From contig NZ_LTBA01000003.1 in assembly GCF_001594005.1 (NCBI RefSeq), forward strand, positions 89,537-125,601: a DNA stretch of 36,065 nt, given 5' to 3'. Below are positions 15,944-25,338 of this stretch, one piece after another (within the stretch, counting starts at the first letter, position 1; each line of letters starts with the position of its first letter). A program made the position numbers and the translations under genes. The notes beneath the pieces were generated by a model. It made no database searches, was not told where the DNA came from, and was given only the letters and a program-made list of their open reading frames with translations. This DNA is from Clostridium tepidiprofundi DSM 19306. Its GTDB lineage: Bacteria > Bacillota > Clostridia > Clostridiales > Clostridiaceae.

Positions 15944-16464
15944 GCTATATTCCCCTCCTCTATAAATTCTTTCTTTAGTTTCTTTTTAGCTCTATATATT
16001 CTGCCTTCTACAGTTTTTGTAGTAATATTCAGTATATCTGCTATCTCTTTCTGACTCATACCAATATAATAATACAACACAATAACAATTTTCAAATCAT
16101 CAGGAAGCTTTCTTATACACTCCCTAATATAATTCTTCTCATCCATATCTACAGTTTCTGCTACTTTCCTAATTTCCATTAGATTTGTTAAAATACTTTT
16201 AAATTTCGTTTTTCTTTTATAATCCAAACATCTAGATATAGTTATCCTGTAAATATAAGTCGAAAGCGAACACTCTCCCCTAAAACGCTGAATATTATTA
16301 TAAAGAGTAATAAATACTTCCTGCGATAAATCTTCCGCCTCTTGATAATCTTTAACGTAAGAATAGCATAATGAGATAATCTTTTTCTTGAAGTTATTTA
16401 CAACTTCAATGAAACATTCATCGTCTCCCTGTTTTAACTTACTGATAATTTGTACATCATCCAA
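15919..16464 (-). CDS. ECF-type RNA polymerase sigma factor
   Basis: 181 aa. Region 2 is at about 8-75 with YSYVKDYQEAEDLSQEVFIT and the -10 binding segment FRGECSLSTYIYRITISRCL. Region 4 is at about 115-170 with LPDDLKIVIVLYYYIGMSQK and the helix-turn-helix EIADILNITTKTVEGRIYRA. Start chosen at TTG 16464 (DDVQIISKLK) with AGGAG 8 bases upstream; the GTG at 16473 overlaps that site. It overlaps the anti-sigma-like gene downstream and follows the DUF4097 gene by 5 bases. It directs RNA polymerase to an unknown envelope-related regulon, probably including this operon. Confidence 0.95.
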   Translation of the reverse strand: MDDVQIISKLKQGDDECFIEVVNNFKKKIISLCYSYVKDYQEAEDLSQEVFITLYNNIQRFRGECSLSTYIYRITISRCLDYKRKTKFKSILTNLMEIRKVAETVDMDEKNYIRECIRKLPDDLKIVIVLYYYIGMSQKEIADILNITTKTVEGRIYRAKKKLKKEFIEEGNIACSKSGMI

Positions 16465-16469
16465 AAAAA

Positions 16470-17438
16470 TCACTCCTGAGTTTTGATATTTACAACTCCA
16501 TTCGTAATATCAACACGTATTTTCCCTTCACCATCACCTATCTTCTTATTAACACTTTTATACTTACTACCGTTAAGAAAACATATGCCAACTGTTGTAT
16601 CTACATTGATTTTAACATTATCATCATTTGTTTTTATACTGACATCTCCATTAGTTAAATCGACATCAACGTCTTTACAAGTTGAATTCTTTATTTGTAC
16701 ATTAGCATTTGTCATATCTATTTTAACATTAGAAATATCTCCATCTAACTTAACATCACCATTTGTTCCATCTATAAATACATTTGCAGTAAGTTCACTA
16801 TCTTCCAATTTAAAATTGATATTTGTAGAATCAACTTTTATATCATATCCATTAGGAATATATATTGTAGCCTTTACTTTTTTTACATAATGCTGATTAA
16901 AATCAATACAATACCCTTCTGATTTTTTTTGTTCTATAATTTCATATTCATCAATTCCTGAGTTTTGTTTTACATATACATTTGCATCAATTTTTATTTT
17001 ATCATCTGTAGACTTTTTAATTTCAATGTCTCCATTTTTAAGATTTAAATCTATCTTATCTCCATACTTCTCTAATGATTTTGTTGCATTAATCACATCA
17101 TACTTATTTGAAGAAAAACTGTCGCTAATATCTATACTATTAGTGATTTCAGGAAAACTTATATGTGCTATGCTTGTTATTTTGTTTTTAGCAAAAATAA
17201 ACACATTCACAATTAAAAATAATATTATAACTGGTATTACCCAATAATTAATCCTATTTACTACTTTATTATCTTTTTTGTTTGCTGCAATTAATACTTC
17301 TATGCCCAACACCACAAAAATAGCTGGCCAAAACTTAAATACCATTGCACCAATTTCTGGATTATTTTTATTAACAACCATCCATACTCCTAAAAATATC
17401 AATCCAACAGATGCTGTTAATGTTCCTACCTTTCTCAT
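16470..17438 (-). CDS. LiaF/DUF4097-like membrane protein with repeated beta-helix domain (322 aa)
   Basis: Four hydrophobic helices in the first about 85 residues (LTASVGLIFLGVWMVV; GAMVFKFWPAIFVVLGIEVL; YWVIPVIILFLIVNVFIF) resemble the LiaF/PspC TM region. They are followed by a DUF4097 putative-adhesin domain with repeated strands LNLKNGDIEIKKS, IDGTNGDVKLDGD, VDLTNGDVSIKTN and VDITNGVVNIKTQ. LiaF-type proteins control envelope-stress signalling. First gene of the operon; GAGGGGAGAG precedes the ATG. Its stop is followed within 5 bases by the sigma-factor start, so the genes are coupled. Confidence 0.9.
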   Translation of the reverse strand: MRKVGTLTASVGLIFLGVWMVVNKNNPEIGAMVFKFWPAIFVVLGIEVLIAANKKDNKVVNRINYWVIPVIILFLIVNVFIFAKNKITSIAHISFPEITNSIDISDSFSSNKYDVINATKSLEKYGDKIDLNLKNGDIEIKKSTDDKIKIDANVYVKQNSGIDEYEIIEQKKSEGYCIDFNQHYVKKVKATIYIPNGYDIKVDSTNINFKLEDSELTANVFIDGTNGDVKLDGDISNVKIDMTNANVQIKNSTCKDVDVDLTNGDVSIKTNDDNVKINVDTTVGICFLNGSKYKSVNKKIGDGEGKIRVDITNGVVNIKTQE

Positions 17439-17468
17439 AATTACTCTCCCCTCATGCTTTTTTTATTT

Positions 17469-17615
17469 AGACATTTTCAAAAATAACTAGTAAGTATGCT
17501 AGTATATTTTATGCCATAAGCACTCGTTGATAGTTCTTCTACAAGCAAAATCTGTCTCCTTGTCTGGCAAAAATATACGTTACATCTTTGATTTGTTATT
17601 TTCTTTCATAAATAT
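17469..17615. mobile_element. AGGCAT-family palindromic element, diverged long form
   Basis: The left end AGACATTTTCAAAAATAACT plus AGTAAGTATGCTAGTATATT and the right end TTTGATTTGTTATTTTCTTT match the 161-bp copies at 29996 and 31194. The centre keeps GTTGATAG and ATATACGTTACATC. It fills half of the 300-bp gap between the divergent LiaF-like and CPBP genes, where no other feature is evident. Confidence 0.75.
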
Positions 17616-17738
17616 TGACGTTACTACAAAGAGATTTCCCACAAACTATTAATATTTTTTCGATAAAAATAAAGGAATATATTATTCAATATAGAATAAA
17701 CTAGTTTATAACAATTATATTCGTATGGAGGATTACTA

Positions 17739-18680
17739 ATGAAAAACATATTTCGCTCAAATTTATTTTCGCTAATAATAATATTGCTTCAAATTATTCT
17801 TGCAACATTTATAGGTTTTATTTCAAAAACACATAACTTTTCAACAACTCAACTTTTAATATTCTCTGATATATTTATTTTACTTATTCCAATAATAATA
17901 TATTTTATTATAACAAAGTATCCTGTAAAAAGAACTTTAAGGCTTAATAAGCCAAGTATATATGCAATAATAATAAGTATTATATTGGGATTTTTATTCA
18001 TACCGATAGGATCTTTTTTAGGTATGATAACTAGCTTATTTTTCAAAAACAATGTTGTAAATGTAATGAATAAACTATCAGTATCATCTAGTATTACATT
18101 TTTTATAATAGTAGCATTACTACCTGCAATATTTGAGGAGTTAGCCGTAAGAGGTGTCGTTTTGGGAGGGTATAGAAGTGTTAGCATACACAAAGCTGCC
18201 ATAATAACTGGGTTGATTTTTGCGTTATTTCATATGAATCCACCACAGTTCTTATATACGTTTGTTCTTGGTATAATACTTGCTTACTTGGTTTACTATA
18301 CAAATTCAATATTTTCATCAATGATTGTGCATTTTATATTCAATGGATTTAACTCTCTTGCTTTTCTTTACATAAAAAGTACTAATCCTAAATTAATAGA
18401 AAAGTCTGCTAATAGTTCGCAATCATTGTCAATAATAGTAACTTATTTTATTATAGCATTAATGTGTACTGTTGCAATAATTAGACTATTGAAGTATTTG
18501 AAAAATATACATGAAAAACATGATTATTCTACAAGAAACGAAAATGAATATAATTACATGAGTGATTCACAATGTTATTCAAAAGCAAGAGCATTTAAAG
18601 CATATTTACCACTTTATATTTCTATTGCTATTTTTCTAGCTTTTTCAATATTTATGCAAATCATGAATAGACTAAAATAA
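17739..18680 (+). CDS. CPBP-family intramembrane glutamic endopeptidase (CAAX/Abi-like)
   Basis: 313 aa, about eight TMs. The conserved CPBP motifs are visible: EELAVRG (Glu133-Glu134, Arg138), FALFHMN (His165) and HFIFNGFN (His198, Asn202). These residues form the membrane-embedded active site of Rce1-like and Abi proteins, implicated in peptide processing and bacteriocin self-immunity. A hydrophilic loop at about 250-290 separates the last TM. ATGGAGG lies before the ATG. Monocistronic, with a terminator overlapping the stop. The substrate is unknown. Confidence 0.93.
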   Translation: MKNIFRSNLFSLIIILLQIILATFIGFISKTHNFSTTQLLIFSDIFILLIPIIIYFIITKYPVKRTLRLNKPSIYAIIISIILGFLFIPIGSFLGMITSLFFKNNVVNVMNKLSVSSSITFFIIVALLPAIFEELAVRGVVLGGYRSVSIHKAAIITGLIFALFHMNPPQFLYTFVLGIILAYLVYYTNSIFSSMIVHFIFNGFNSLAFLYIKSTNPKLIEKSANSSQSLSIIVTYFIIALMCTVAIIRLLKYLKNIHEKHDYSTRNENEYNYMSDSQCYSKARAFKAYLPLYISIAIFLAFSIFMQIMNRLK

Positions 18681-18709
18681 GTAGAGCAACTATCTGCTCT
18701 ACTTATTTT
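18674..18709 (+). terminator. Terminator of the CPBP gene
   Basis: AAAATAAGTAGAGCA, loop ACTATC, TGCTCTACTTATTTT: a perfect 15-bp stem overlapping the stop codon and ending in a T-rich arm. Confidence 0.9.
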
Positions 18710-18792
18710 AATATCTACCCTTCGTATGCCAACCATACAACCTCGTTGATTATTGTTTACAATTCAAATATGTTTTATACATTTTTTCGCAA

Positions 18793-18855
18793 AGTAAATT
18801 CGTTTTGCTAAAGCAAAAATTCAACCTCTCACTTTTAAAAATGAGAGGTTTGTAA
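18793..18855 (-). terminator. Double-hairpin repeat acting as terminator of the chemoreceptor gene
   Basis: A TTTTGCTAAAGCAAAA palindrome at about 18798-18815, then AACCTCTCA ... TGAGAGGTT at 18826-18852. On the minus strand the second hairpin is followed by GAATTTTTGC. The same pair of hairpins recurs at 34950-35016. It sits between convergent genes. Confidence 0.75.
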
Positions 18856-18877
18856 AATTAATTAAATATTATATTAT

Positions 18878-20941
18878 CTACTCAATATGAAACTCTGATA
18901 TCTCTTTAGATAATTTTTCTGCACTTTGTCCATTTTCTTTAACCTGTTCCATAATTGAATCATTGTTCTCACTAACCTCTCCAAGACTCTGAGCAATCTC
19001 ACCTGATGAATTTGTTACATCAGTTATCGCATTAGCAACCTCTTCCATGCTAGCAACAATCTGTTCCATAGAAATAGATATATTCTCAGATGCTTTCGCG
19101 AAATCATCAATTATGTTTTTAAATGTTTGTCCATCACCTTTATACTGTGTACTTACATCCATAAGTTTTCTATAATCATTTAAAATATCCTTTTCTATTA
19201 CCTTCAATACAAACTCTGATGAACTCGAAAGTTCACCTACAGCAGATAACACCTTTTTAACATTCGTTTGAATCTCACCAACAGCAGCTGATGATTCTTC
19301 TGCTAACTTTCTAACTTCATCTGCAACAACAGCAAATCCTCTTCCATGTTCTCCCGCTCTTGCAGCTTCTATTGCAGCATTTAAAGCAAGAAGATTTGTT
19401 TGTTCTGCTATCGCAAATATACTATCAGCCATTTCGGAAATATTATTTGCAATTTTTACATCTTCTATTGATTTCTCTAATTTTTCCTTAGCATCTTTAT
19501 ATATTGCTTGAACATTTTCCATAGCCTTAGCCGCATCCTTGCTTATATCATTTGACTTCTTTTCTATGTTTAATGCGAGTACAAGACCTTCCTTAGCTCT
19601 TTCAGCAGTTTGATCTGCCTCTTCCTTTACTGTAGATGCCATCGATGTAACCTCTTCTACTCCTGCTGATGATTCTTGCATACTTGCCGAAATCTCCTCA
19701 GTAGAAGCCGCAATATATTCTACCTTTTCACTCGCTTTTTCAAACATTTCTGCTGATTTATCGGTACCTTTCAATATAAACTTGCTTTCATTCTTAACAG
19801 CTAAAATTACATTTTTCAATGTATCCGCTGCCTTATTTAATGCTTCAGCTGTTTTTCCAAATTCATCTTTTCTCTTTAATGTTGTCTTATATGATAAATT
19901 GCATTTTGCTAGTTCTTCAGCATGTTTTTCCATAACCAAAAGAGGTTTTTTAACATCATTTGCAATAAAATACCCTAATGCTACACCAAGAACAATAAAT
20001 GCAAAAATCAATATAATTTGCTTATTTCTCAAAGAATCGATATCTTTAAATAATTCACTTTTAGTAATCGTAAGTGCAATTGACCAATCCGTATTTGCTA
20101 CTGGCGCATATGCCATAAACTTTCTTGAGTTATTATAGTAATATTCTCCAAAACCAGACTCACCTTTAACCATATTTTTTACTAAATTTGAAAGCTCTTT
20201 TGTTTTAGTATCTTTCTCGGCCTCTTTTAAAACATTTACACATTTTATAACCTTTTCAATATTCTTGTGTGCTATAAACGTACCCTCTCTATTAACAACA
20301 AAAGCATATCCTGTCGTACCAACCTTTATATTAGAAACTATGCTATTTACCTTCTTTAAATCCAAACATCCAACTAAAACACCTGTTGTTTCACCAAAAA
20401 CTGATTTAATAGGAACCATTACATCTACTAATGCAGAATCATCTATTTCACTTATGTACGGATCTGTAATCACTGTTTCACCTTTCAATACCTTTTGAAA
20501 GTTTTCATTATTAGAAACATTTAACACTTTATCAGAATCAGTTGTATGCATATTCCCATTTAATGATATTATCTGAAATCTAACAAATCCTAATCTTTGA
20601 TTTTCCCCAACAAGCTTACCTTTTTGTTTTACCCAATCCATAGTCTTAATCTCATACCAATTCGCTATATCTTTTAATATGACAATTTTCCCTTCTAATT
20701 GGGATGATAAATGTTCTGCTGCATCTCTGGTTCTTGCCTGAAGAGAATTTCTAATATTATTATTTAATGCACTAGATGCTCCCTTATAGGAAATAACACC
20801 AAACACGGTACAAACAACAAACAATAGTGCAAATAATTCTAACATTATCTTAAAAGAAATTCTGTTATATAATCTTAGATTTAATTTTAAATTTGTCCCC
20901 CTCCTTCTCATCTTAAAATTTGGTTTCTTAAACTTTTTCAT
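18878..20941 (-). CDS. Methyl-accepting chemotaxis protein with dCache sensor domain
   Basis: 687 aa. A basic N-terminus ([20 protein letters not shown]) precedes TM1 at about 33-54. An extracytoplasmic double-Cache domain spans about 55-305 ([57 protein letters not shown]). TM2 lies at about 308-330, a HAMP domain follows, and then the MCP signalling coiled coil with the CheA/CheW tip [20 protein letters not shown]. It senses a small organic ligand and controls CheA. The ATG at 20941 has AAGGGGAG 8 bases upstream. Monocistronic. Confidence 0.97.
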   Translation of the reverse strand: MKKFKKPNFKMRRRGTNLKLNLRLYNRISFKIMLELFALLFVVCTVFGVISYKGASSALNNNIRNSLQARTRDAAEHLSSQLEGKIVILKDIANWYEIKTMDWVKQKGKLVGENQRLGFVRFQIISLNGNMHTTDSDKVLNVSNNENFQKVLKGETVITDPYISEIDDSALVDVMVPIKSVFGETTGVLVGCLDLKKVNSIVSNIKVGTTGYAFVVNREGTFIAHKNIEKVIKCVNVLKEAEKDTKTKELSNLVKNMVKGESGFGEYYYNNSRKFMAYAPVANTDWSIALTITKSELFKDIDSLRNKQIILIFAFIVLGVALGYFIANDVKKPLLVMEKHAEELAKCNLSYKTTLKRKDEFGKTAEALNKAADTLKNVILAVKNESKFILKGTDKSAEMFEKASEKVEYIAASTEEISASMQESSAGVEEVTSMASTVKEEADQTAERAKEGLVLALNIEKKSNDISKDAAKAMENVQAIYKDAKEKLEKSIEDVKIANNISEMADSIFAIAEQTNLLALNAAIEAARAGEHGRGFAVVADEVRKLAEESSAAVGEIQTNVKKVLSAVGELSSSSEFVLKVIEKDILNDYRKLMDVSTQYKGDGQTFKNIIDDFAKASENISISMEQIVASMEEVANAITDVTNSSGEIAQSLGEVSENNDSIMEQVKENGQSAEKLSKEISEFHIE

Positions 20942-20997
20942 ATCAATTTCTCCCCTTCTGTAAACAAATTTAATCATACTTATATACTTAATTATAC

Positions 20998-21019
20998 ATT
21001 GAAAACCATAGTTTTCAAT
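20998..21019 (-). terminator. Weak terminator-like hairpin 3' of the EamA gene
   Basis: ATTGAAAAC, loop CATA, GTTTTCAAT. It lies 13 bases after the EamA stop on the minus strand. No good T-run, so only moderately supported. Confidence 0.45.
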
Positions 21020-21031
21020 ACAAAGCCTTTA

Positions 21032-21907
21032 TTAAATATTTTGAGACTGTTTACCTCTAAATCCTATATATGAACCAATCAATATGAATGCTATTCCTAT
21101 TATCACATTAAAAGTTATGCTTTCCTTCAACAATATAACGGATACTATTGGTGCTAATGCAGGTTTTATGAAGAAAACTGTTGAAGCCACAACAGGTGAT
21201 GTTTCTTTTATAGCAGCAATATAAACTACATATCCTAAACCTGTTAAAATAATACCTAAATAAAGTATTATAGGCATGTTTGAAACCGTTACACCCTTAA
21301 TTATAGGTATATTAAACATAATTAATATTACTAACAAAACTAAATCCCCAACTAAAAAAGTAAAGAAATTAAATATAATTCCACCGTATTTTTCAATTCT
21401 TTTTTTACTTATAACAGTATATAAAGAAAATGTTATTGATGATGCAAGTGCAATAAGCATTCCTTTAATACCACCACCAATACTTAAAGGATTAAATATA
21501 AATAATATACCTATCAAACTTATAGCTATAGAATAAATATTTTCCTTACGTATACTCTCTTTTAATATAAAATATGCAAATGGTATAGTAAAAACAGGAT
21601 TTGTACTAAACATAATCGCTGCAGTAGAAGCTTTAGTATATCCAACTGATACCTGCAAAAGAACCATCGATATAGGTATACATAACAAACCGGTTAATAT
21701 AAAATAAATAATATCATCCTTATTTATTTTTATCGATCTTTTCTTCAACTCATTAACCGTAAGTGGTAATAACACTACACATCCAATTAAAAATCTTAAA
21801 AACGTTACTTGAAATGCATTTAAATCTCCTGCAATCATTTTACCAACGACTTCCATAGTGCTAAATATGAAAGCTGCTAAAACAATATAAATAATTCCTT
21901 TTTTCAT
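21032..21907 (-). CDS. EamA-family (DMT superfamily) transporter
   Basis: 291 aa with ten predicted TMs in two EamA repeats. The first begins IYIVLAAFIFSTMEVVGKMI..LNAFQVTFLRFLIG. The second begins GMLIALASSITFSLYTVISK and ends SPVVASTVFFIKPALAPIVS..LLKESITFNVIIG. These are drug/metabolite exporters of unknown substrate. The start at 21907 follows GAAGGG by 7 bases; the 17 codons open upstream precede the ribosome binding site and are dropped. It is upstream of the chemoreceptor in the same direction, with a hairpin between them. Confidence 0.93.
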   Translation of the reverse strand: MKKGIIYIVLAAFIFSTMEVVGKMIAGDLNAFQVTFLRFLIGCVVLLPLTVNELKKRSIKINKDDIIYFILTGLLCIPISMVLLQVSVGYTKASTAAIMFSTNPVFTIPFAYFILKESIRKENIYSIAISLIGILFIFNPLSIGGGIKGMLIALASSITFSLYTVISKKRIEKYGGIIFNFFTFLVGDLVLLVILIMFNIPIIKGVTVSNMPIILYLGIILTGLGYVVYIAAIKETSPVVASTVFFIKPALAPIVSVILLKESITFNVIIGIAFILIGSYIGFRGKQSQNI

Positions 21908-22081
21908 TTTGAATCCCTTCTTCTTCATAGTTTTTATTTTCCAAAACAATGATATCATAATTCATTTAATAACGATAGCTTCAATTACAGTTGTATTTTG
22001 TTAAAATATTTAAAAATTCAATATTATATTAGCTTAAACTATATCATATAAATTAATATAAGGAATAGCTGGTGAATAACA

Positions 22082-23473
22082 ATGTACAATTCAAATAAAA
22101 AATATACTATTTTTAGATCAACCGAAAACATTATATTTAAAATTTTTATAAATAATACAAATCTAGTTATTGAAAAATATTCAACACAAGAACTCTTTTA
22201 CAGTAATGTATTATCAAAATTAGTACTAGAGTATAGCTCTTTTATGGATAAAAATAACACAATTCATATTGCATACTTAACAGAAGATTTCAAACTAAAT
22301 TATTTAACATACTCTAATGAAAATATTAATCAAAAATGTTTGAATATTCCTCTTGAAATCAATGATATTTACCATATAACACTAATAGTGTGCAATAATA
22401 TTCCTCATATTTTTTATATTTCAAATGATAACAGAAAATTTATTTCAAATATGCATCATTGTATTCTTTCAAATGGACAGTGTATTAAAAAAAATATAAT
22501 ATCAGTACCCTATAATAAATATCCTAAGTCCTTTTTTATTGACATATATAAAAACTTCATATATATTTTTTATAATTCTAAAAAAAATAACGTTTATTCA
22601 CTAACAAAGCTTGATAACACTAAATTTATTCTTGAAACTATAGAAGATAACATTTCACTTAACAATTACTACAATATTAATTTTCTTATCACTCCTAAGC
22701 ATAATATTGTAATTTGTTATACAACATTAGTAGATAGAAATATGGTTCTATACTTACTAAGTAAAAATTTAAATAACACTAATTCTAAATTTAACATACA
22801 GGCAATATCTGATAAGAATTCAAATGTATTTTATCCTATTTTGATGTGTAGTCATGATAAATTATATTGTGTTTGGCTTGAAGGAAATAAAATTGTGTAT
22901 AAAGTATACGATACAATCACAAAAATAATATCATCAAAATTTACACTCGAAAATTCATCTAAAAAAATATACAGATGTAAATACATGAGTAACACTATAA
23001 AAGATAGTTGCTTAAAGAGCACTTATATATACGCTAATGATTCCTGTTTTATTCAAATCAAATCAAATCAATTAATATTGAAGAACTATACATTAAAACA
23101 TTTGCCAAAAACATTAATGAGTGAATATACTCAAAAGTCAAATATCATCACTAATATCTGCACTAACAATAATATTAAAAATACCATTAACATCAATAGT
23201 GATAATAACAATACTATAAATAGTACTAATAACATCAATACTAAATATCATAATCTCAATGATAAGTTTAAAAAAAATAACGATTCAGATGATAATTTCT
23301 CTACTCTTACATTTGGTAAAATAAATAATTCTCTTATTGAAGAAATAAATTCTAAAAACTCTTATATAAAAACCCTTGAAAGAATCATAAGTTATCAAAG
23401 TAAAAAAATAAACAATCTAAATAACTTAAATAGAATATTAAAACTCAAAATCAAGAGGTTATCTAACAAATAG
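22082..23473 (+). CDS. Beta-propeller/coiled-coil protein, paralogue of 25339-26814 (463 aa)
   Basis: No signal peptide or TM. Residues about 10-340 are beta-rich repeats of sialidase/propeller type: NNTIHIAYLTEDFKLNYLTY, NIPHIFYISNDNRKF, YKNFIYIFYNSKKNNVY and HDKLYCVWLEGNKIVYKV. An Asn/Thr-rich disordered linker follows (about 355-400). A C-terminal coiled coil (about 415-463) carries YQSKKINNLNNLNRILKLKI. The layout and several blades match the protein at 25339-26814, so they are paralogues. Very AT-rich. The translation start is not preceded by a strong ribosome binding site (GGTGAATAACA). Function unknown; a spore- or cell-surface role is inferred from the neighbours. Confidence 0.88.
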   Translation: MYNSNKKYTIFRSTENIIFKIFINNTNLVIEKYSTQELFYSNVLSKLVLEYSSFMDKNNTIHIAYLTEDFKLNYLTYSNENINQKCLNIPLEINDIYHITLIVCNNIPHIFYISNDNRKFISNMHHCILSNGQCIKKNIISVPYNKYPKSFFIDIYKNFIYIFYNSKKNNVYSLTKLDNTKFILETIEDNISLNNYYNINFLITPKHNIVICYTTLVDRNMVLYLLSKNLNNTNSKFNIQAISDKNSNVFYPILMCSHDKLYCVWLEGNKIVYKVYDTITKIISSKFTLENSSKKIYRCKYMSNTIKDSCLKSTYIYANDSCFIQIKSNQLILKNYTLKHLPKTLMSEYTQKSNIITNICTNNNIKNTININSDNNNTINSTNNINTKYHNLNDKFKKNNDSDDNFSTLTFGKINNSLIEEINSKNSYIKTLERIISYQSKKINNLNNLNRILKLKIKRLSNK

Positions 23474-23481
23474 ATAACCTC
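23455..23481 (+). terminator. Hairpin containing the stop codon of the propeller gene
   Basis: GAGGTTATCTA, loop ACAAA, TAGATAACCTC: a perfect 11-bp stem in which the TAG stop starts the 3' arm. No T-run follows, so termination strength is uncertain. Confidence 0.6.
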
Positions 23482-23508
23482 GCTCTAATACTCTAATACA
23501 TTATATTT

Positions 23509-23569
23509 AGGCACATTCATATAAATAATACACCAGTATACTTAACTATTTATTTATTTTCATATGCCT
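23509..23569. mobile_element. AGGCAT-family palindromic element (61 bp)
   Basis: AGGCACATTCATATAAATAA ... TATTTATTTTCATATGCCT. The ends form an inverted repeat and the length equals the copy at 3683. It lies between convergent propeller and DNRLRE genes. Confidence 0.7.
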
Positions 23570-23641
23570 TATCAAATTATAAAATCTGCATTTTATTGAA
23601 GATATCTTATACGATTTTATAAGCCTTTCAAATACAGTATA

Positions 23642-25258
23642 TTAAACCGTTAATGATTCACTATTTTCTGCAAGTATCTTTTCTTTATTGTCATCAATTA
23701 AACCAGTACTAGCATCCACTGGTCCAGCAATATCTCTCTGAACTATATTGTAATCTGTAACAGTACCTGAACTTCTAGTGATTTCAAATTTAAAATAATC
23801 GGTTTTTCCGCTTTGTGCACCTAATGCAATCAAACCAGCAGGTGATATTTGAGAAATATAAATCTTTTTATCACTAACACCTACAGTTCCTAAATCCACA
23901 TTTGAAGCTATCAATGAATAGGTTGTAGTTGTTCCATCATGATAATAAACATTTGCTTTCAAACCTGCCATAGATTCATCTGTTTCAATATATCCATCTA
24001 CTTTTACATTAGCATTTGATGAAGTGAATGTTGTATATTGTGTCCTAAAAACAACCTCTATAGGTGTTACAGTAGTATCCACCGTAATATCACTGCTGCT
24101 CACAATTCCATCAACATTAGCTATTTTATCCGATAATAGATAAGCATCTAAATTCGTAGCATCATTTATATCAATTAAATCTAAATCAAATGGAATATAA
24201 CTTAAAGTGTCTACATTTTTAGTTGTCGTTTGAATTTCAGCTGATTTAGGACTTCCTGAAGATATATCACTCGATTGCACATGAATTACACCTTCATCAT
24301 CTATATTAAAGGTAGCAGCTGGATCTTGATTCCACTGCAAAGCTGTTTGATTACTATAATTTTCTGTTGCAACATCTTCATTCGTATTTACTATTAAATT
24401 GTCCTTCATATCGTAATCCCAAGAAGTAGGTGGTGATGCCGTAGAATCTATTGCTTTACAAAGCGAACGTATTTTAGTACTGATTATAGCAACTCTATCT
24501 GCTTTTCTTGCTGCTATTGTCGTTAATACCTTCCTTTCACCTGGTGCAATTTCAACTACATCATCATCCATCCATTGAACACTTGGTGGAGCAGTTGGAT
24601 AATCGCTTATCTGTGCAATTGCTAATCCTGAATTTAAATCACCTTTGTTTTCAATACCAAATGTTGTTGAAAATTTTTGCCCAAGCAAAATCGTATTTGC
24701 CGTGTTAATATTATAGTTTCCACTAGTTATAGAATCAATTGTTGTAGAAGCATCAGAATAATCGATTTCAATTACTGGTACCATATCTAAATCACTATAC
24801 TCTGAACTTCTAAAACCTATCAATGCATTAGAATCTTCAACACCGTAAATTTCAATACATCTATACAGTGAAGTATCATTAAGCCAGCTAGTTATTATAT
24901 CCAAAACATCTATATCCAAATGACCAGTACCAGAAATATTTATTGTTTTTATTAAAGTTTTTGAAGCAGTTTGAGCTTCATTCCACGTAACACTCTCATC
25001 AAAATCCTGATTATATTGATATATTTCAGCAGGTTGAACCCCTGAAGCATCTTTTCTATAAACATACAGTTTTAATTTAGCACTGTTTATAGTAACATCA
25101 TTTAGTATACTCGGTAATTCAAACTTTAATAGCGTTCTAAAAACTGTAAACATACCCGAATATTGTCCTATAAACAATGAAGTAGAACTTCCATAGCTCT
25201 CATCTGGAAAACCTTGATATATCGACGCATCCTGCACAGGATTTAATTGTAATATCAA
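23642..25258 (-). CDS. DNRLRE-domain protein (538 aa)
   Basis: The N-terminal DNRLRE domain (about 1-165) has QLNPVQDASIYQGFPDESYG, FRTLLKFELP, SAKLKLYVYRKD, SVTWNEAQTA, IDVLDIITSWLND and IGFRSSEYSD. This domain occurs in surface-displayed beta proteins. The C-terminal about 370 residues are beta-rich and end without a sorting signal. No signal peptide is present. TTG 25258 is chosen as start because AAGGAG lies 9 bases upstream; ATGs at 25264 and 25267 are closer than usual to it. Base composition is visibly less AT-rich than the flanking propeller genes, suggesting a different origin or higher expression. A nested stem-loop precedes the ribosome binding site. Confidence 0.9.
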   Translation of the reverse strand: MILQLNPVQDASIYQGFPDESYGSSTSLFIGQYSGMFTVFRTLLKFELPSILNDVTINSAKLKLYVYRKDASGVQPAEIYQYNQDFDESVTWNEAQTASKTLIKTINISGTGHLDIDVLDIITSWLNDTSLYRCIEIYGVEDSNALIGFRSSEYSDLDMVPVIEIDYSDASTTIDSITSGNYNINTANTILLGQKFSTTFGIENKGDLNSGLAIAQISDYPTAPPSVQWMDDDVVEIAPGERKVLTTIAARKADRVAIISTKIRSLCKAIDSTASPPTSWDYDMKDNLIVNTNEDVATENYSNQTALQWNQDPAATFNIDDEGVIHVQSSDISSGSPKSAEIQTTTKNVDTLSYIPFDLDLIDINDATNLDAYLLSDKIANVDGIVSSSDITVDTTVTPIEVVFRTQYTTFTSSNANVKVDGYIETDESMAGLKANVYYHDGTTTTYSLIASNVDLGTVGVSDKKIYISQISPAGLIALGAQSGKTDYFKFEITRSSGTVTDYNIVQRDIAGPVDASTGLIDDNKEKILAENSESLTV

Positions 25259-25273
25259 ATCCATCATCTCCTT

Positions 25274-25315
25274 AAGCATATTAGGAATCTTACTTCCTAC
25301 AATATTAATATGCTT
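25274..25315 (-). promoter_or_regulatory. Nested stem-loop abutting the RBS of the DNRLRE gene
   Basis: Outer arms AAGCATATTA / TAATATGCTT (10 bp, perfect), with inner GGAA ... TTCC. The AAGGAG ribosome binding site starts one base after the stem on the minus strand. Confidence 0.6.
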
Positions 25316-25338
25316 TTTGAAGATGTTTTGTCCATAAA

